DNA from: Salegentibacter flavus
Lineage (GTDB): Bacteria > Bacteroidota > Bacteroidia > Flavobacteriales > Flavobacteriaceae
Length of the DNA: 57,742 nt
Assembly: GCF_900115145.1 (NCBI RefSeq)
Contig: NZ_FOVL01000021.1
Location: forward strand, 1-57,742
Direction: 5' to 3'
Both the position numbers and the translations under genes were made by a program. Shown here piece after piece: positions 42,316 to 51,787 of this stretch. The number at the start of each line of letters is the position of its first letter. Positions within the stretch are counted from its first letter, which is position 1. The notes under the pieces were generated by a model. That model ran no database searches. It was not told the DNA's origin and worked only from the letters and a program-made list of their open reading frames with translations.

Positions 42316-43659
42316 TTAAACTTTACTCTTTCTTTTTTTGGCTTTAGAGATGATGTTTAAGTAGAAATATCCTATTAATCCTGCAAGCATCGAAGCGAAT
42401 AGAATCCCGATCTTTGCCTGGGCTTGTAAAGCTTCATCTACAAATGCGAGTTCGGTGATGAATAAGGACATAGTAAATCCAATCGCCGCAAGAAATCCCA
42501 GTCCGTAGATATGTTTCCATTTCACATTCCGGGGTAGCGCCGAAATTTTAAAGAAGACCATTAGTCTGGTGAAGATGACAATTCCAAAGAATTTTCCGAA
42601 AATTAGTCCGAAGATAACGCCCAGGGTTACCGGGCTGTGGAGGATATCAAAAGAGGCAACATCTATAGTAACTCCTGCATTGGCAAAGGCAAAAATTGGA
42701 AGCACCACAAAACTCACAAAGGGATAAAGTGCATGTTCCAGGCGTTGGAGGGGAGGAGTTGCATCTTCAGTTAACGAAGAGAACTTTTCTATGGTATGGG
42801 TAATCTTTTCCTCGGCTTCAAGGGGATTTTTTTCTCTGTCGCGGTTGTGCTGTTTTATTTCAAAAGAAAGCATTTTTGCCTTCCGCAGAAAAAGCGGGGT
42901 ATTGATACGTTTGGAAGTAGGCACAGCAAAGGCAGCCAACACCGCGGCGATGGTGGCATGAACCCCTGAAAGCAATATTGCCAGCCATAAACCGCCTATT
43001 CCCATAATTGCGTAAAAGAGCGTATTTCTTATTCCAATAATATTTGCGGTTATCAGAATTAAAAGAAAGAAAGCGCCCACTGCCAGGCTTTCAATAGAAA
43101 TTTCTGAAGTATAGAAAAAGGCGATCACCAGTACTGCTCCCAGATCATCTACAATAGCAATTGCCGTAAGGAGGATTTTTAAGGTAAATGGAACTCTGTC
43201 CCCCAGCAGAAAAAGGATACCTAAAGCAAAGGCAATATCGGTAGCCATCGGGATTCCCCAACCGGAGACTCCCGGTCCGCCGGCGTTAAAGTAATAGTAG
43301 ATAGCAGCCGGTACGAGCATTCCACCGATGGCGGCAACAACGGGTAAGATAGATTTACCGAAGCTGGACAATTCCCCTTGCAGGATTTCCCTTTTTAGTT
43401 CCAGGCCTACCATAAAAAAGAAAATAGACATCAGCCCGTCATTTATCCAATGCAAAAGGTTTTTTCGTAAAACAAAATCGTTTATGCCAAGATGGATGTA
43501 TTGTTTCCAGAGGCTGTGATAAGCTTCAGCTAACGGAGAATTAGCCACGATCATCGCCAGAATTGCCGAAAAGATCAACACCAGTCCAACCGAGGTCTGT
43601 TTTTCTATAAAATTCTTAATAGGTAATAAAAAATAGAGATCAAGACCAGACTTTTTCAT
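42316..43659 (-). CDS. nhaA: Na+/H+ antiporter NhaA
   Basis: A 447-aa membrane protein with about twelve helices. The family's paired aspartates lie in LTAIAIVDDLGAVLVIAFFY (about 165-184), with GWGIPMATDIAFALGILFLL before it and LSGVHATIAAVLAAFAVPTS after it. Exchanges sodium for protons, fitting a marine or saline habitat. About 60 aa longer than E. coli NhaA, mainly through a hydrophilic loop (about 270-300) and tail. Separate transcription unit upstream of ccoI. Confidence 0.95.
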   Translation of the reverse strand: MKKSGLDLYFLLPIKNFIEKQTSVGLVLIFSAILAMIVANSPLAEAYHSLWKQYIHLGINDFVLRKNLLHWINDGLMSIFFFMVGLELKREILQGELSSFGKSILPVVAAIGGMLVPAAIYYYFNAGGPGVSGWGIPMATDIAFALGILFLLGDRVPFTLKILLTAIAIVDDLGAVLVIAFFYTSEISIESLAVGAFFLLILITANIIGIRNTLFYAIMGIGGLWLAILLSGVHATIAAVLAAFAVPTSKRINTPLFLRKAKMLSFEIKQHNRDREKNPLEAEEKITHTIEKFSSLTEDATPPLQRLEHALYPFVSFVVLPIFAFANAGVTIDVASFDILHSPVTLGVIFGLIFGKFFGIVIFTRLMVFFKISALPRNVKWKHIYGLGFLAAIGFTMSLFITELAFVDEALQAQAKIGILFASMLAGLIGYFYLNIISKAKKRKSKV

Positions 43660-43947
43660 AATTCAACTGCTGATTTGTTTTTAAAGTTACAACCTCTTAA
43701 AAATAAGGAATATGATAAGGCTCAGGTATTAATTTATAAAAAAGATCCCGGAACTGGTACCTGTAACATATAACATAAAGTGGGGAAATTATGACCACTT
43801 GAATTACAAATGCTCAGGAAAATTTAAGGCTTAGGCAAGGGTTTCGGCATTAAATTTACCCTTATAACAGGCTGGCACAAAATATGTAAAAATCCTGTAC
43901 GTTTTAACCTTATAAACTGAAAATCAGGTTTTATTAACCCAAATATT

Positions 43948-45141
43948 ATGAAGAAGATACACTTATTTATATTTAGTTTACTGCTTTCCTTTCCTGCAGT
44001 GAGCCAGGCTCAAAGCTTTAATGAAAATCAATCGGTCACCGAGCAGGTGCTAAGCGAGCTCAACAGGGAACGAAGCCTCCTAAGCAGGAACCTGGATTAC
44101 AGGATCAAAGAGATCGATTCTAAAATTAGTACCCTGGATGAAAGTATAAAAAATTCAAATTCCTCTGCCGAAAAGGTTGAGAAGCTTCTGGAGCGTGTAA
44201 AATACCTGGAGGAGAAACAGGAGGAGCTTGATAAAAACATCGTTAGTGTTTATAAATACAATTATAGTTCTGCAGTGCTTAACCTTGCCTCGATGGAGCG
44301 GGAAATTAAACCGCTCAACCTTTTTAACAGTTCCCGGGAATTTTATTCCACGCTGGATCAGGTGAGTAATCCTATGAACTATGATGGTTACAAGGAATGG
44401 TTTGGCACCTTTAAAAAATATGTGGATGAAGAAAAAAAGGGTGATGCCCGCCTCGATGCTTTAAGTCATATCTTGACCGTAACCGGTGATCTAACCAGTG
44501 GAACACCTTTCACCGGCATGCTTGCCGGAAGCCTATTTGACGGAATTGGTAGTTTTATCAATAACCTGAAACGCCGCGACCAGGACCTTAGAGAGCGCAG
44601 CACCGAAATGCTGAAGCTAACCACTACGGTGGCCCAGTTTACCCACGATAAAGACCTTATCGAAACCGAATGGGAATCTATTAATAAGAGTCTGAATGAG
44701 TTGAAGGAACTTCAGAATAAAGCTCTGAAAGAAAACCTAACCGTTATGCTGGAGATCGATCTAAAAGAGTTTGAAAAGAATTTCACCGGCGAAACCGATG
44801 CTAAAAAACGAACCCAGTATATTTTAGATATTTCAAAGATCGCTGAAAATAAGATCGTGGAAGAAAAGGCGAAAAACCCGGAAAACTGGAAACAGGATTA
44901 TCACGACCAAATGATCGCCGTGCAGAATCTTAAGATCAGGTTTGGAACTATCACCTTCAGAATTCTGGAGAACCTCAATAAGTATGAGCACCTGATAGAA
45001 AAATATAAGGAAGACAAATACCTTAAGGACAGGATGGCTCAGCTTAAACTGAAATTAGACCTGGTGAGAAACAGTTTTGAAAATACCTTTAATCCGCAGG
45101 AATATATCAAGGCTTCCAATGAGATGTATGTGGTGGAGTAA
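43948..45141 (+). CDS. exported coiled-coil protein, unrecognised
   Basis: A 397-aa protein with a signal peptide (MKKIHLFIFSLLLSFPAVSQ, cleavage near AQS). Strong coiled-coil heptads at about 28-90 (LDYRIKEIDSKISTLDESIK) and again at about 210-280. A hydrophobic-leaning, Gly-containing stretch SGTPFTGMLAGSLFDGIGSF (about 175-194) separates them and could insert in or lie on a membrane. No named domain. The leader is 288 nt; the gene ends in a long palindromic repeat that can work as terminator. Confidence 0.6.
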   Translation: MKKIHLFIFSLLLSFPAVSQAQSFNENQSVTEQVLSELNRERSLLSRNLDYRIKEIDSKISTLDESIKNSNSSAEKVEKLLERVKYLEEKQEELDKNIVSVYKYNYSSAVLNLASMEREIKPLNLFNSSREFYSTLDQVSNPMNYDGYKEWFGTFKKYVDEEKKGDARLDALSHILTVTGDLTSGTPFTGMLAGSLFDGIGSFINNLKRRDQDLRERSTEMLKLTTTVAQFTHDKDLIETEWESINKSLNELKELQNKALKENLTVMLEIDLKEFEKNFTGETDAKKRTQYILDISKIAENKIVEEKAKNPENWKQDYHDQMIAVQNLKIRFGTITFRILENLNKYEHLIEKYKEDKYLKDRMAQLKLKLDLVRNSFENTFNPQEYIKASNEMYVVE

Positions 45142-45164
45142 TTATCAATACAACCAATTACAAA

Positions 45165-45296
45165 AGGCTGTCTAAAAAGAATTCCAAAAAGTCATTTCGA
45201 GCTGAGTCGAGAATCATTTGCTGTAAATCGATACATTTCGACTCCGCTCAATGTGACAAAATTGGATCTGTATTCCTTTTAGACAGCCTCTTTTTT
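45165..45296 (+). repeat. long palindromic intergenic repeat, terminator-like
   Basis: AGGCTGTCTAAAAAGAAT (45165-45182) pairs with ATTCCTTTTAGACAGCCT (45272-45289), 17 of 18 positions. Within it GTCATTTCGAGCTGAGTCGA and the arm TTTCGACTCCGCTCAATGTG pair imperfectly, giving one hairpin of about 125 nt followed by TCTTTTTT. The GTCATTTCGAGC...GTCGAGAA core is a familiar dispersed repeat of Bacteroidota. Confidence 0.75.
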
Positions 45297-45374
45297 ATTA
45301 TGAAAATTACCGGCTTACTTTTCTTTGCCTTAAACTTTAAGTCTTTTTCCTACCTTTATGGGAAAGATTAATTA

Positions 45375-46457
45375 ATGGTAAAAAGAAAGAGGTATTCCCT
45401 TCGGCGTCCCAAACCTAATAAAGCGCTACACCAGGCCCCGGGCACGGCGACTTATGTTGGCCATAAGGACTCGGTTGAGACTAAACTGGAGGTTATTGAT
45501 TATAATAAAAAAAGCTTTGAACGCTTTATCTCCAAAACTCCGGAGGACGCTTTTAAATTTGAAGCACCCGACAAGGTCACCTGGTTTAATATCGATGGGC
45601 TCAGCAATACAGAAGACATTGAAAAACTGGGTAAATATTATGAGCTGCATCAACTAATCATTGAAGATATTGTAAACACCAACCAACGACCAAAGATCGA
45701 TGAGTACGAAGATTACATTTACGTAGTGGCAAAAATGCTTTATCACGGGAAGAACGGACATCTAGAAAATGAGCATATAAGTTTTGTATTGGGCAAAGAT
45801 TACGTGCTCAGTTTCCAGGAGGCCGGGGGAGATGTATTCAATAATGTAAGAGATCGGCTTAGCGAGTCCCACGGGCGAATACGCTCAAACGGTGCCGATT
45901 ACCTGCTCTTTGCCTTACTCGATGCGATTGTAGATAACTACTTTATCGTGATAGAAGATATTGCCGATAAGATAGAATACCTTGAGGAACGCCTTTTTGA
46001 AAGCCAGCCTAATGATGATATCACTTTCGAGATACAGGAGCTTAAACGTACTATTTTACGAATAAGAAGAGCTGTTTTTCCGCTTCGGGAAGTGGCGAGC
46101 AGGCTGGAAAAAATGGATGGGGATCTCATTAACGATCGCACCCGAAATTATTTGCGGGACCTTTATGATCATATACTCCAGGTTTCAGATAATATTGATA
46201 TATATCGCGAAATGACCTGGGGCCTTATGGATATGTACATGACTACTATCAGTAACAAGATGAACGAGGTAATGAAAGTGCTTACCATTATCGCTACCAT
46301 TTTCATTCCGCTTACCTTTATCGCAGGGGTTTACGGGATGAATTTTGAGTTTATGCCCGAACTCCAGTGGAAATATAGTTATTATGTACTTTTGGGAATT
46401 ATGCTCACTATCTTTGTATTAATGCTATTCTATTTTAAACGTAAAAAATGGTTATAA
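45375..46457 (+). CDS. corA: CorA family magnesium/cobalt transporter
   Basis: A 360-aa protein: large cytoplasmic N-terminal funnel (about 1-295), then two C-terminal helices with the selectivity-filter motif YGMNFEFMPEL (GMN at about 320-322). The basic tail FYFKRKKWL is normal. Expected to import Mg2+ (also Co2+, Ni2+) driven by membrane potential. The following lactonase gene starts 5 nt after its stop. Confidence 0.95.
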   Translation: MVKRKRYSLRRPKPNKALHQAPGTATYVGHKDSVETKLEVIDYNKKSFERFISKTPEDAFKFEAPDKVTWFNIDGLSNTEDIEKLGKYYELHQLIIEDIVNTNQRPKIDEYEDYIYVVAKMLYHGKNGHLENEHISFVLGKDYVLSFQEAGGDVFNNVRDRLSESHGRIRSNGADYLLFALLDAIVDNYFIVIEDIADKIEYLEERLFESQPNDDITFEIQELKRTILRIRRAVFPLREVASRLEKMDGDLINDRTRNYLRDLYDHILQVSDNIDIYREMTWGLMDMYMTTISNKMNEVMKVLTIIATIFIPLTFIAGVYGMNFEFMPELQWKYSYYVLLGIMLTIFVLMLFYFKRKKWL

Positions 46458-46462
46458 ACAAA

Positions 46463-47569
46463 ATGAAATTCCTTCCTGTATTTTTATTCGGTCTATTGAG
46501 TATTCCGTTGGTCTCTCAGAACCCGGTTTACATTGGTACTTACACAAAAACCGAGGGCCACGTAGACGGTAAGGCCAACGGGGTTTATTTGATGCATCAA
46601 GATGCTAAAACCGGAGATTTAAGTGATCCTGTTTGTGTTGCCGAAGTCATCAATCCGAGTTTTGTAAAAACCTCATCCGACGGTAAAAATCTTTATGCCG
46701 TAAGTGAACTGGCTCCCGGGGACGGGGAGTCAGGTTATATTTATTCTTTCAGCAGAAATGCGGATAATTCCCTGGAAGAACTCGGCAAAATCTCTACGGA
46801 AAGCTTCGCGCCCTGTCATATAGAGATCGATCAAAGCGGGAAATACGTCTTTGTTTCAAATTATGTTGGAGGCGTGGTAATGCTTTATGAAAGAGACGAA
46901 AAGGGAAATCTTCAGAAAAAACAAAAAATAGAGCTGGAAAATCCTAAAGCTTCTCATCCCCATTCGGTGAGTATCTCTAAGGATAACAAATTTGCTTATA
47001 TCAATGATCTGGGCAATGACAAGGTGTGGATCTATAATTTTGATGCCGAAACCGGAAAGCTAACTCCTAAGGATAAACCTTATGTGGAATTGGAAGAGGG
47101 AGCCGGACCAAGACATTTCTCATTTTCTAAAGACGAAGAGTTCGCTTATACCATAAACGAGCTTAACAGCTCTCTGAGTGTCTTTAAAAAGGATTCCTTA
47201 GGTGGCCTAAGCCTCATTAAATCTTATCCCAGCCTTCCAGAAAATTTCGATGAAAAGAATTTTACGGCCGATATTCACCTTCATCCAAACGGCAATTTTC
47301 TCTACGCTTCCAATCGGGGACATAACAGTATAGCTGCTTTTCAGGTTAACAAGGAAAGCGGGAAACTTATACTCATAGGTCATTATGCTACCCAGGGAGA
47401 GTTTCCGCGAAATTTCGCGATCTCTCCCGATGGCAATTTTTTGTATGCAGCAAATCAGAATTCTGATAATATCAGTATTTTCAGGATCAATAAAATGGAT
47501 GGTAAACTGATTCCTCATTTAGAGCCGGCGGAAGTAAAAACCCCGGTTTGTATTGAATTTGCAAAATAA
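46463..47569 (+). CDS. lactonase family beta-propeller protein (6-phosphogluconolactonase-like)
   Basis: A 368-aa protein; I use ATG 46463 (MKFLPVFLFGLLSIPLVSQN), giving a clean signal peptide. Seven-bladed propeller of the Pgl/YbhE type: NPVYIGTYTKTEGHVDGKAN, CHIEIDQSGKYVFVSNYVGG, HLHPNGNFLYASNRGHNSIA, FAISPDGNFLYAANQNSDNI. The exported location argues against a role in the cytoplasmic pentose phosphate pathway and for a sugar-lactone or other periplasmic substrate. Confidence 0.88.
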   Translation: MKFLPVFLFGLLSIPLVSQNPVYIGTYTKTEGHVDGKANGVYLMHQDAKTGDLSDPVCVAEVINPSFVKTSSDGKNLYAVSELAPGDGESGYIYSFSRNADNSLEELGKISTESFAPCHIEIDQSGKYVFVSNYVGGVVMLYERDEKGNLQKKQKIELENPKASHPHSVSISKDNKFAYINDLGNDKVWIYNFDAETGKLTPKDKPYVELEEGAGPRHFSFSKDEEFAYTINELNSSLSVFKKDSLGGLSLIKSYPSLPENFDEKNFTADIHLHPNGNFLYASNRGHNSIAAFQVNKESGKLILIGHYATQGEFPRNFAISPDGNFLYAANQNSDNISIFRINKMDGKLIPHLEPAEVKTPVCIEFAK

Positions 47570-47958
47570 TGAATTACACTTATTTCAGATAACTGGTTTT
47601 TACGCATCTACTGCGAAACAGGTGAAGTTGCAGGTGTATTAAGGAAATAAAAGATCCCCTTAAGGTAATTTCACTTTAAGGGGATTATAATTGCGGCCGG
47701 TAAAAATTAACCTAATTGCCTGAATCTTTGCAATCACCCTGACTTATCTAATATATCGCCCCCACGTGGCTTCTCTTTTCGATGACAAACTTTTCGTTAC
47801 TATCAATATATGGTCCCGATGGAACTAGAAAAGCTCGGTTAGGAGCGAAATATAAGAGTTTAGGTTTTTTAAGCCCCATAGAGCTTGTCCCGATTTTTCG
47901 GGAGGCGTAATATGATAGGCATTCTATTTTTTATCGGAGAATAGTAAAAAAATTCTAT
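47570..47958. other. intergenic region with hairpin and degenerate repeat units
   Basis: ATCCCCTTAA (47654-47663) and TTAAGGGGAT (47676-47685) form a stem that probably ends the lactonase transcript, although only a weak T-run follows. From about 47750 to 47925 there are degenerate units of a palindromic repeat (TCGGTTAGGAGCGAAATATA; GCCCCATAGAG interrupted by GTCCCGATTTTTCGGGA before GGCGTAATATGATAGG). No gene seen. Confidence 0.5.
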
Positions 47959-48879
47959 TTAGTCTACTTCTTCTACTTCTTCTATCACGAAAAAGCCATC
48001 GTTGCCCTGGGCCTGATAAAGCGGCATAAAAATGCGTGCATCCCACTCACTTTTAATTTCCTTACCATTCTGAATTGCAAGAAGCTCTCCTTTTTTAATC
48101 TTCTGAAAATTCTCGAAGCCCGGTTCCGTTTTAAACTCGTCTGAATCTTCCAGGCCGTGACGATGCACCAGTTCAAAAGTCTTTTGCTCAGGAGCATTCT
48201 TTTCTGCGAAATTATCTATGCAATTCGGGTAACAGGAAATCTTGGTGAGATCCAGGTTACAGGCCTCTTTCAGTGCCAGCCAGATCACTCCCTCGTGATT
48301 TTCCACTGAAGTCTTATCGGTGTGCTGTCCGGCTTCCAGCACAAACCCGGTTAACCCGGTTCGGCTTAAGTAATGGTCTATGCAACCATACACGATATCG
48401 CTGAAACCACGAACGATATAGGTTGGAAACCTATGTGCCCATTCATCATTTTCATTCACTTCCTGCACAGAAATATAGGGTAGGCTGGGCGAGGAGGTGG
48501 TGTGGCAATCCAGGAAATAGCGTTTGGTAAAATCGCTTTCAGGATGTTGCTCCAGCACTTCAATGATCTCCCACATTTCTCGTTGCTCGTGGGTTTCTTT
48601 TTTCCTCTGCTGAATGTTTTCTTCCGTCCAGGTGCGGTTCAGGTCTTCATCCAGGAACCTCTTATTTTGGTTAAGGGCCTTCTTGTTTCCGGAAACGCCA
48701 ATAATTGTTCCTTCAATCTCCGGTTTGGATTTTTCCAGTTCAGAAAACACCTTTTCCAGCGCCTGCACTCCACTGGGTTCATTTCCGTGCACGCCACCGG
48801 TGACAAAAAGGAGCGGGCCTTTTTTACCACTGGTGTATTTTCCTATTATTCTTGGAATCTCTTTCTTTTGTTTATCCAT
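47959..48879 (-). CDS. succinylglutamate desuccinylase/aspartoacylase family protein
   Basis: A 306-aa M14-like metalloenzyme. Zinc ligands His31 and Glu34 in FVTGGVHGNEPSGVQA, the second His in RYFLDCHTTSSPSLPY (about 125), and a likely catalytic Glu in GFVLEAGQHTD. The family hydrolyses N-acyl or peptide bonds of small amino-acid conjugates. It is the last gene of an operon with an ATP-grasp ligase (11 nt upstream) and a DUF1704 metalloprotease, suggesting that it acts on a product of the ligase rather than in arginine catabolism. Confidence 0.85.
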   Translation of the reverse strand: MDKQKKEIPRIIGKYTSGKKGPLLFVTGGVHGNEPSGVQALEKVFSELEKSKPEIEGTIIGVSGNKKALNQNKRFLDEDLNRTWTEENIQQRKKETHEQREMWEIIEVLEQHPESDFTKRYFLDCHTTSSPSLPYISVQEVNENDEWAHRFPTYIVRGFSDIVYGCIDHYLSRTGLTGFVLEAGQHTDKTSVENHEGVIWLALKEACNLDLTKISCYPNCIDNFAEKNAPEQKTFELVHRHGLEDSDEFKTEPGFENFQKIKKGELLAIQNGKEIKSEWDARIFMPLYQAQGNDGFFVIEEVEEVD

Positions 48880-48890
48880 ACTTCCTGCAT

Positions 48891-49940
48891 TTATTCCATA
48901 GTAGCCAGGACCTGGTTAGAAAGCTGTCCCTTATACATTTCTTTGTAATCTATCTTGCGCTCAATTGCCTCAATAACCATTGGAGTGAAATCGGGCAGGC
49001 CAATATCTTTGAATCGTTCCATACCACCGGGACTAAGCACATTAATTTCTATGAGTTTGTCTTTCACCACATCGAGTCCAACAAAGAAAAGTCCGTCGCG
49101 GATTAATTTTGGTGCGGTAAGATCTACAATGCGTTGCATTTCCGGGGTTAGAACACTGCTGTTTGCTGTGGCACCCTGGGTGAAATTACTTCTGAATTCA
49201 CCCTCGCCCGGAGATCGGCGGATTATTGCCTGAACACCATCCTTTATCATTACCCGGCCATTGAGCAACAGAATACGTACATCGCCATCCTTCACAGCCG
49301 GAAGAAATTCCTGGGCGATCACATAACCCTGCTGACTTATAGTTTCAATGATCTGGTTGACATTCTTTTCATTTTCGTCTATGAGATAAACATCTCTTCC
49401 GCCAGACCCCTCCAGGGGTTTCAAGACCATCTTCTTATCGTGTTTTTCCCAAAACTTAAGGATGTCTTCCTTGCTTCGGGTGATAAGGGAATCGGGTTTT
49501 ATGGATTCGGGGAGCTCTTCGAAATAAAGTTTATCGATAAAGGCGTGGGATAGAGCATAGGCATCATTTAGAACAAGCACTCCTTCCTGTTGCATCATAC
49601 GTCCGAAGGCCACCCCGGATTGCTCGGCCCATTCCCGACCAGATTCCTCTTCAGTAGGATTATTTCTAATGAAAAGCACATCAATATCTTTGGAGGTCAA
49701 TCTCTTTTTTTTGGCCTTGCTGCTTTGCAGGAACTCGAGGAATTTTTTGGGAGATTTCGTTTTTGTATTTTTTGGTACGTGTGTAGTATTAATACTTACA
49801 GGGCCGTCATGGTGGAAATTAAAATCTCCAACTCCCATGGCAAATACCTCGTGACCACGGTTAAAAGCTGCATTCATTAGCAGTGCCGATGTTCCAACCT
49901 TCTCGGTCTCCACATCATTTAATACAAAGCAAATTTTCAT
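48891..49940 (-). CDS. ATP-grasp ligase, glutathione synthetase-like
   Basis: A 349-aa ATP-grasp enzyme resembling GshB. N-terminal domain (MKICFVLNDVETEKVGTSAL; RNNPTEEESGREWAEQSG), then the ATP-binding grasp with MVLKPLEGSGGRDVYLIDEN (about 170-189) and the C-terminal metal site region FFVGLDVVKDKLIEINVLSP. It should ligate an amino acid to a carboxylate. No gamma-glutamylcysteine ligase gene adjoins, so a different amide product is possible. Overlaps the DUF1704 stop by 4 nt. Confidence 0.85.
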   Translation of the reverse strand: MKICFVLNDVETEKVGTSALLMNAAFNRGHEVFAMGVGDFNFHHDGPVSINTTHVPKNTKTKSPKKFLEFLQSSKAKKKRLTSKDIDVLFIRNNPTEEESGREWAEQSGVAFGRMMQQEGVLVLNDAYALSHAFIDKLYFEELPESIKPDSLITRSKEDILKFWEKHDKKMVLKPLEGSGGRDVYLIDENEKNVNQIIETISQQGYVIAQEFLPAVKDGDVRILLLNGRVMIKDGVQAIIRRSPGEGEFRSNFTQGATANSSVLTPEMQRIVDLTAPKLIRDGLFFVGLDVVKDKLIEINVLSPGGMERFKDIGLPDFTPMVIEAIERKIDYKEMYKGQLSNQVLATME

Positions 49941-51787
49941 CTGGTTATCATTTTTGAAAGAGGTAAGCCCTCTTTGATTAGGTTTAATTTGTTTTGAACG
50001 TTCTGGGTTAATAAATACCTGGGCTTAAGCACAGATTTCTTCAATATTTTTCTCTCTGTTAGTTCTTTGATGATCCCGATATGTTTTAAGCCAAATTTCC
50101 CTGCCAGTAGCGGTTCAAATTCGCCTCCATTCTGAAGGTGATGCCTTAGTTCTACCAGGCCTTTGAGGTAGATGATATCTTTTAAAAAGCCGCCGCCCTG
50201 CATAATTCTGGAGGTGATATTAAAAGCTCTTTCTCCTGAAAATCCATATTCTGTAGACAGCAGGCTGAATATCTGCTGAAAATCTCCTCCTTCCATCAGG
50301 GCCGAGCCGGCAATTACCCTTCCGGCCAGTGTTCTCAAGCGGTTTGCGGTAAGTCCATCTACAAGATATTCAGCCATAACCGCCAGGCCTTCCTGTAAGG
50401 GATCGTAATCTGCAAGGCCCGTTTTTAACAAACTCAGCGGTTGCTGGCTACCGTTGTAATAGGTTAGTACATGCGTGCCTACCTCGTGCTGGATAAGAGC
50501 CTCGGTTTCGGTTTTATTCATTTTATAATCTTCAGGGATAAAAAGTTCCCCTTTGGAGACCATCAGGATATTTACATCCTTGCGGATATGCACCTTACTT
50601 TTAAAATTTTCATCCTGTTCGGCGTAGTAATCGAATTCCCGACGTGCAAGGCTGGCAAAACCTCTGGAGTCTATCATTTCAGTATCCTTGTCGGGTTTTT
50701 CCTCGGCTACTTCCCGCAGAAGATTTCCCGCTTCTTCACATAAGATGTTGTCTATCCCTTTATAAAGCCTGATACTGTTGTAAAAGAAGTTTTTGGTACC
50801 TCTTTCACTCAGCATTGTGATCTGTTGGTCCAGTTCTTCCCGTTTTTCCCTGAAGAGATGAGACATCGCAGGATCGTCTATATCTTCTATTTTAAGGTTG
50901 TATAATTCCCGTTTAAGCACATCTGGATCTATGGGTAAAAGGCGGTAGTGATAATCGAGCAGTTTTTCGTAATTCGAATCGAAAAATTCCTTTTTTATCT
51001 CGTGAATATTGGAAGGGGAAATCAACCACAGGAATTCATAAGAACTCTCAATCTGCCCCAGCTTTTTATCGATCTCAAAAATTTTGTCTTTAAGATACTT
51101 TCTACCCAAGGCATGAAAGCTTGCCACCCCACAAGAGGTTTGCACTCTTATGTAATCAAAGATCCCTTTATGGATAGCCTTAACGATAAAATCGCGATAA
51201 TCACGGAAAAATACCGGATAGAGCTCTCCATCTATATTTCGATAAACAGGAGGGATTTCCAGGCCTACCACCACAGCCCCCGATTGCTTGGTTTGTTCGA
51301 TCTCCATTAAAGGAGATTCGTCTTCTTTTTGCCGGTTGGGGGTATCCATTATTTCAGATTTGAGATAAAGCCCTGAATAGCGTTCATTGATCTTTTCCAA
51401 TTCCTCCTGTAAAAGTTCCAGAGAGGAAGCCAGCTTTTTGGCCGGACCTTTAATGGTAAAACAGTTGGAACCGGGCTCTCCGGCATATATTTCAAAGAGC
51501 AGATAAGATTTAAATTCGGTGGCCAGTTTATCTGAAACCTGAAAAAGCAAGTCCTGATATAATTCAAAATCCGAATTTCCTATAATGAGATAAGAAGCCT
51601 CGCTCATTACGATACGGGCTGTACCGGCATCGTTTTCCCGGTGGCGGTACACAATTAAATAGGGCAGATCCTTTTCTATATGAAGCAATCCACCCCCGGG
51701 AAGACTACAACTTAACTCTTTCTCTTCCTCAAGCTTTGTTAAAATTTGATTAATCGATTTTTCAGATAATTCCGATATATCCAGCAT
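49937..51787 (-). CDS. DUF1704 metallopeptidase-like protein (QEGLA motif)
   Basis: 616 aa. The C-terminal half carries QHEVGTHVLTYYNG (HExxxH, about 434-439) and DYDPLQEGLAVMAEYLVDGL (QEGLA about 462-466), the signature of TIGR02421/DUF1704, once called flavohemoglobin-expression modulating. The eukaryotic relatives KIAA0895L/MATCAP are tubulin carboxypeptidases, so the bacterial member is probably a zinc carboxypeptidase. The N-terminal ~160 residues are a separate unassigned domain. First gene of the three-gene operon. Confidence 0.88.
   Translation of the reverse strand: MLDISELSEKSINQILTKLEEEKELSCSLPGGGLLHIEKDLPYLIVYRHRENDAGTARIVMSEASYLIIGNSDFELYQDLLFQVSDKLATEFKSYLLFEIYAGEPGSNCFTIKGPAKKLASSLELLQEELEKINERYSGLYLKSEIMDTPNRQKEDESPLMEIEQTKQSGAVVVGLEIPPVYRNIDGELYPVFFRDYRDFIVKAIHKGIFDYIRVQTSCGVASFHALGRKYLKDKIFEIDKKLGQIESSYEFLWLISPSNIHEIKKEFFDSNYEKLLDYHYRLLPIDPDVLKRELYNLKIEDIDDPAMSHLFREKREELDQQITMLSERGTKNFFYNSIRLYKGIDNILCEEAGNLLREVAEEKPDKDTEMIDSRGFASLARREFDYYAEQDENFKSKVHIRKDVNILMVSKGELFIPEDYKMNKTETEALIQHEVGTHVLTYYNGSQQPLSLLKTGLADYDPLQEGLAVMAEYLVDGLTANRLRTLAGRVIAGSALMEGGDFQQIFSLLSTEYGFSGERAFNITSRIMQGGGFLKDIIYLKGLVELRHHLQNGGEFEPLLAGKFGLKHIGIIKELTERKILKKSVLKPRYLLTQNVQNKLNLIKEGLPLSKMITR

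Noticed and set aside
43660-43947. Possible FNR-like site near AAAATCAGGTTTTATTAACCC upstream of the coiled-coil gene
   Set aside because: It shares AACCTGATT on the minus strand, but the second half-site and the 23-nt spaced -7 element are missing.
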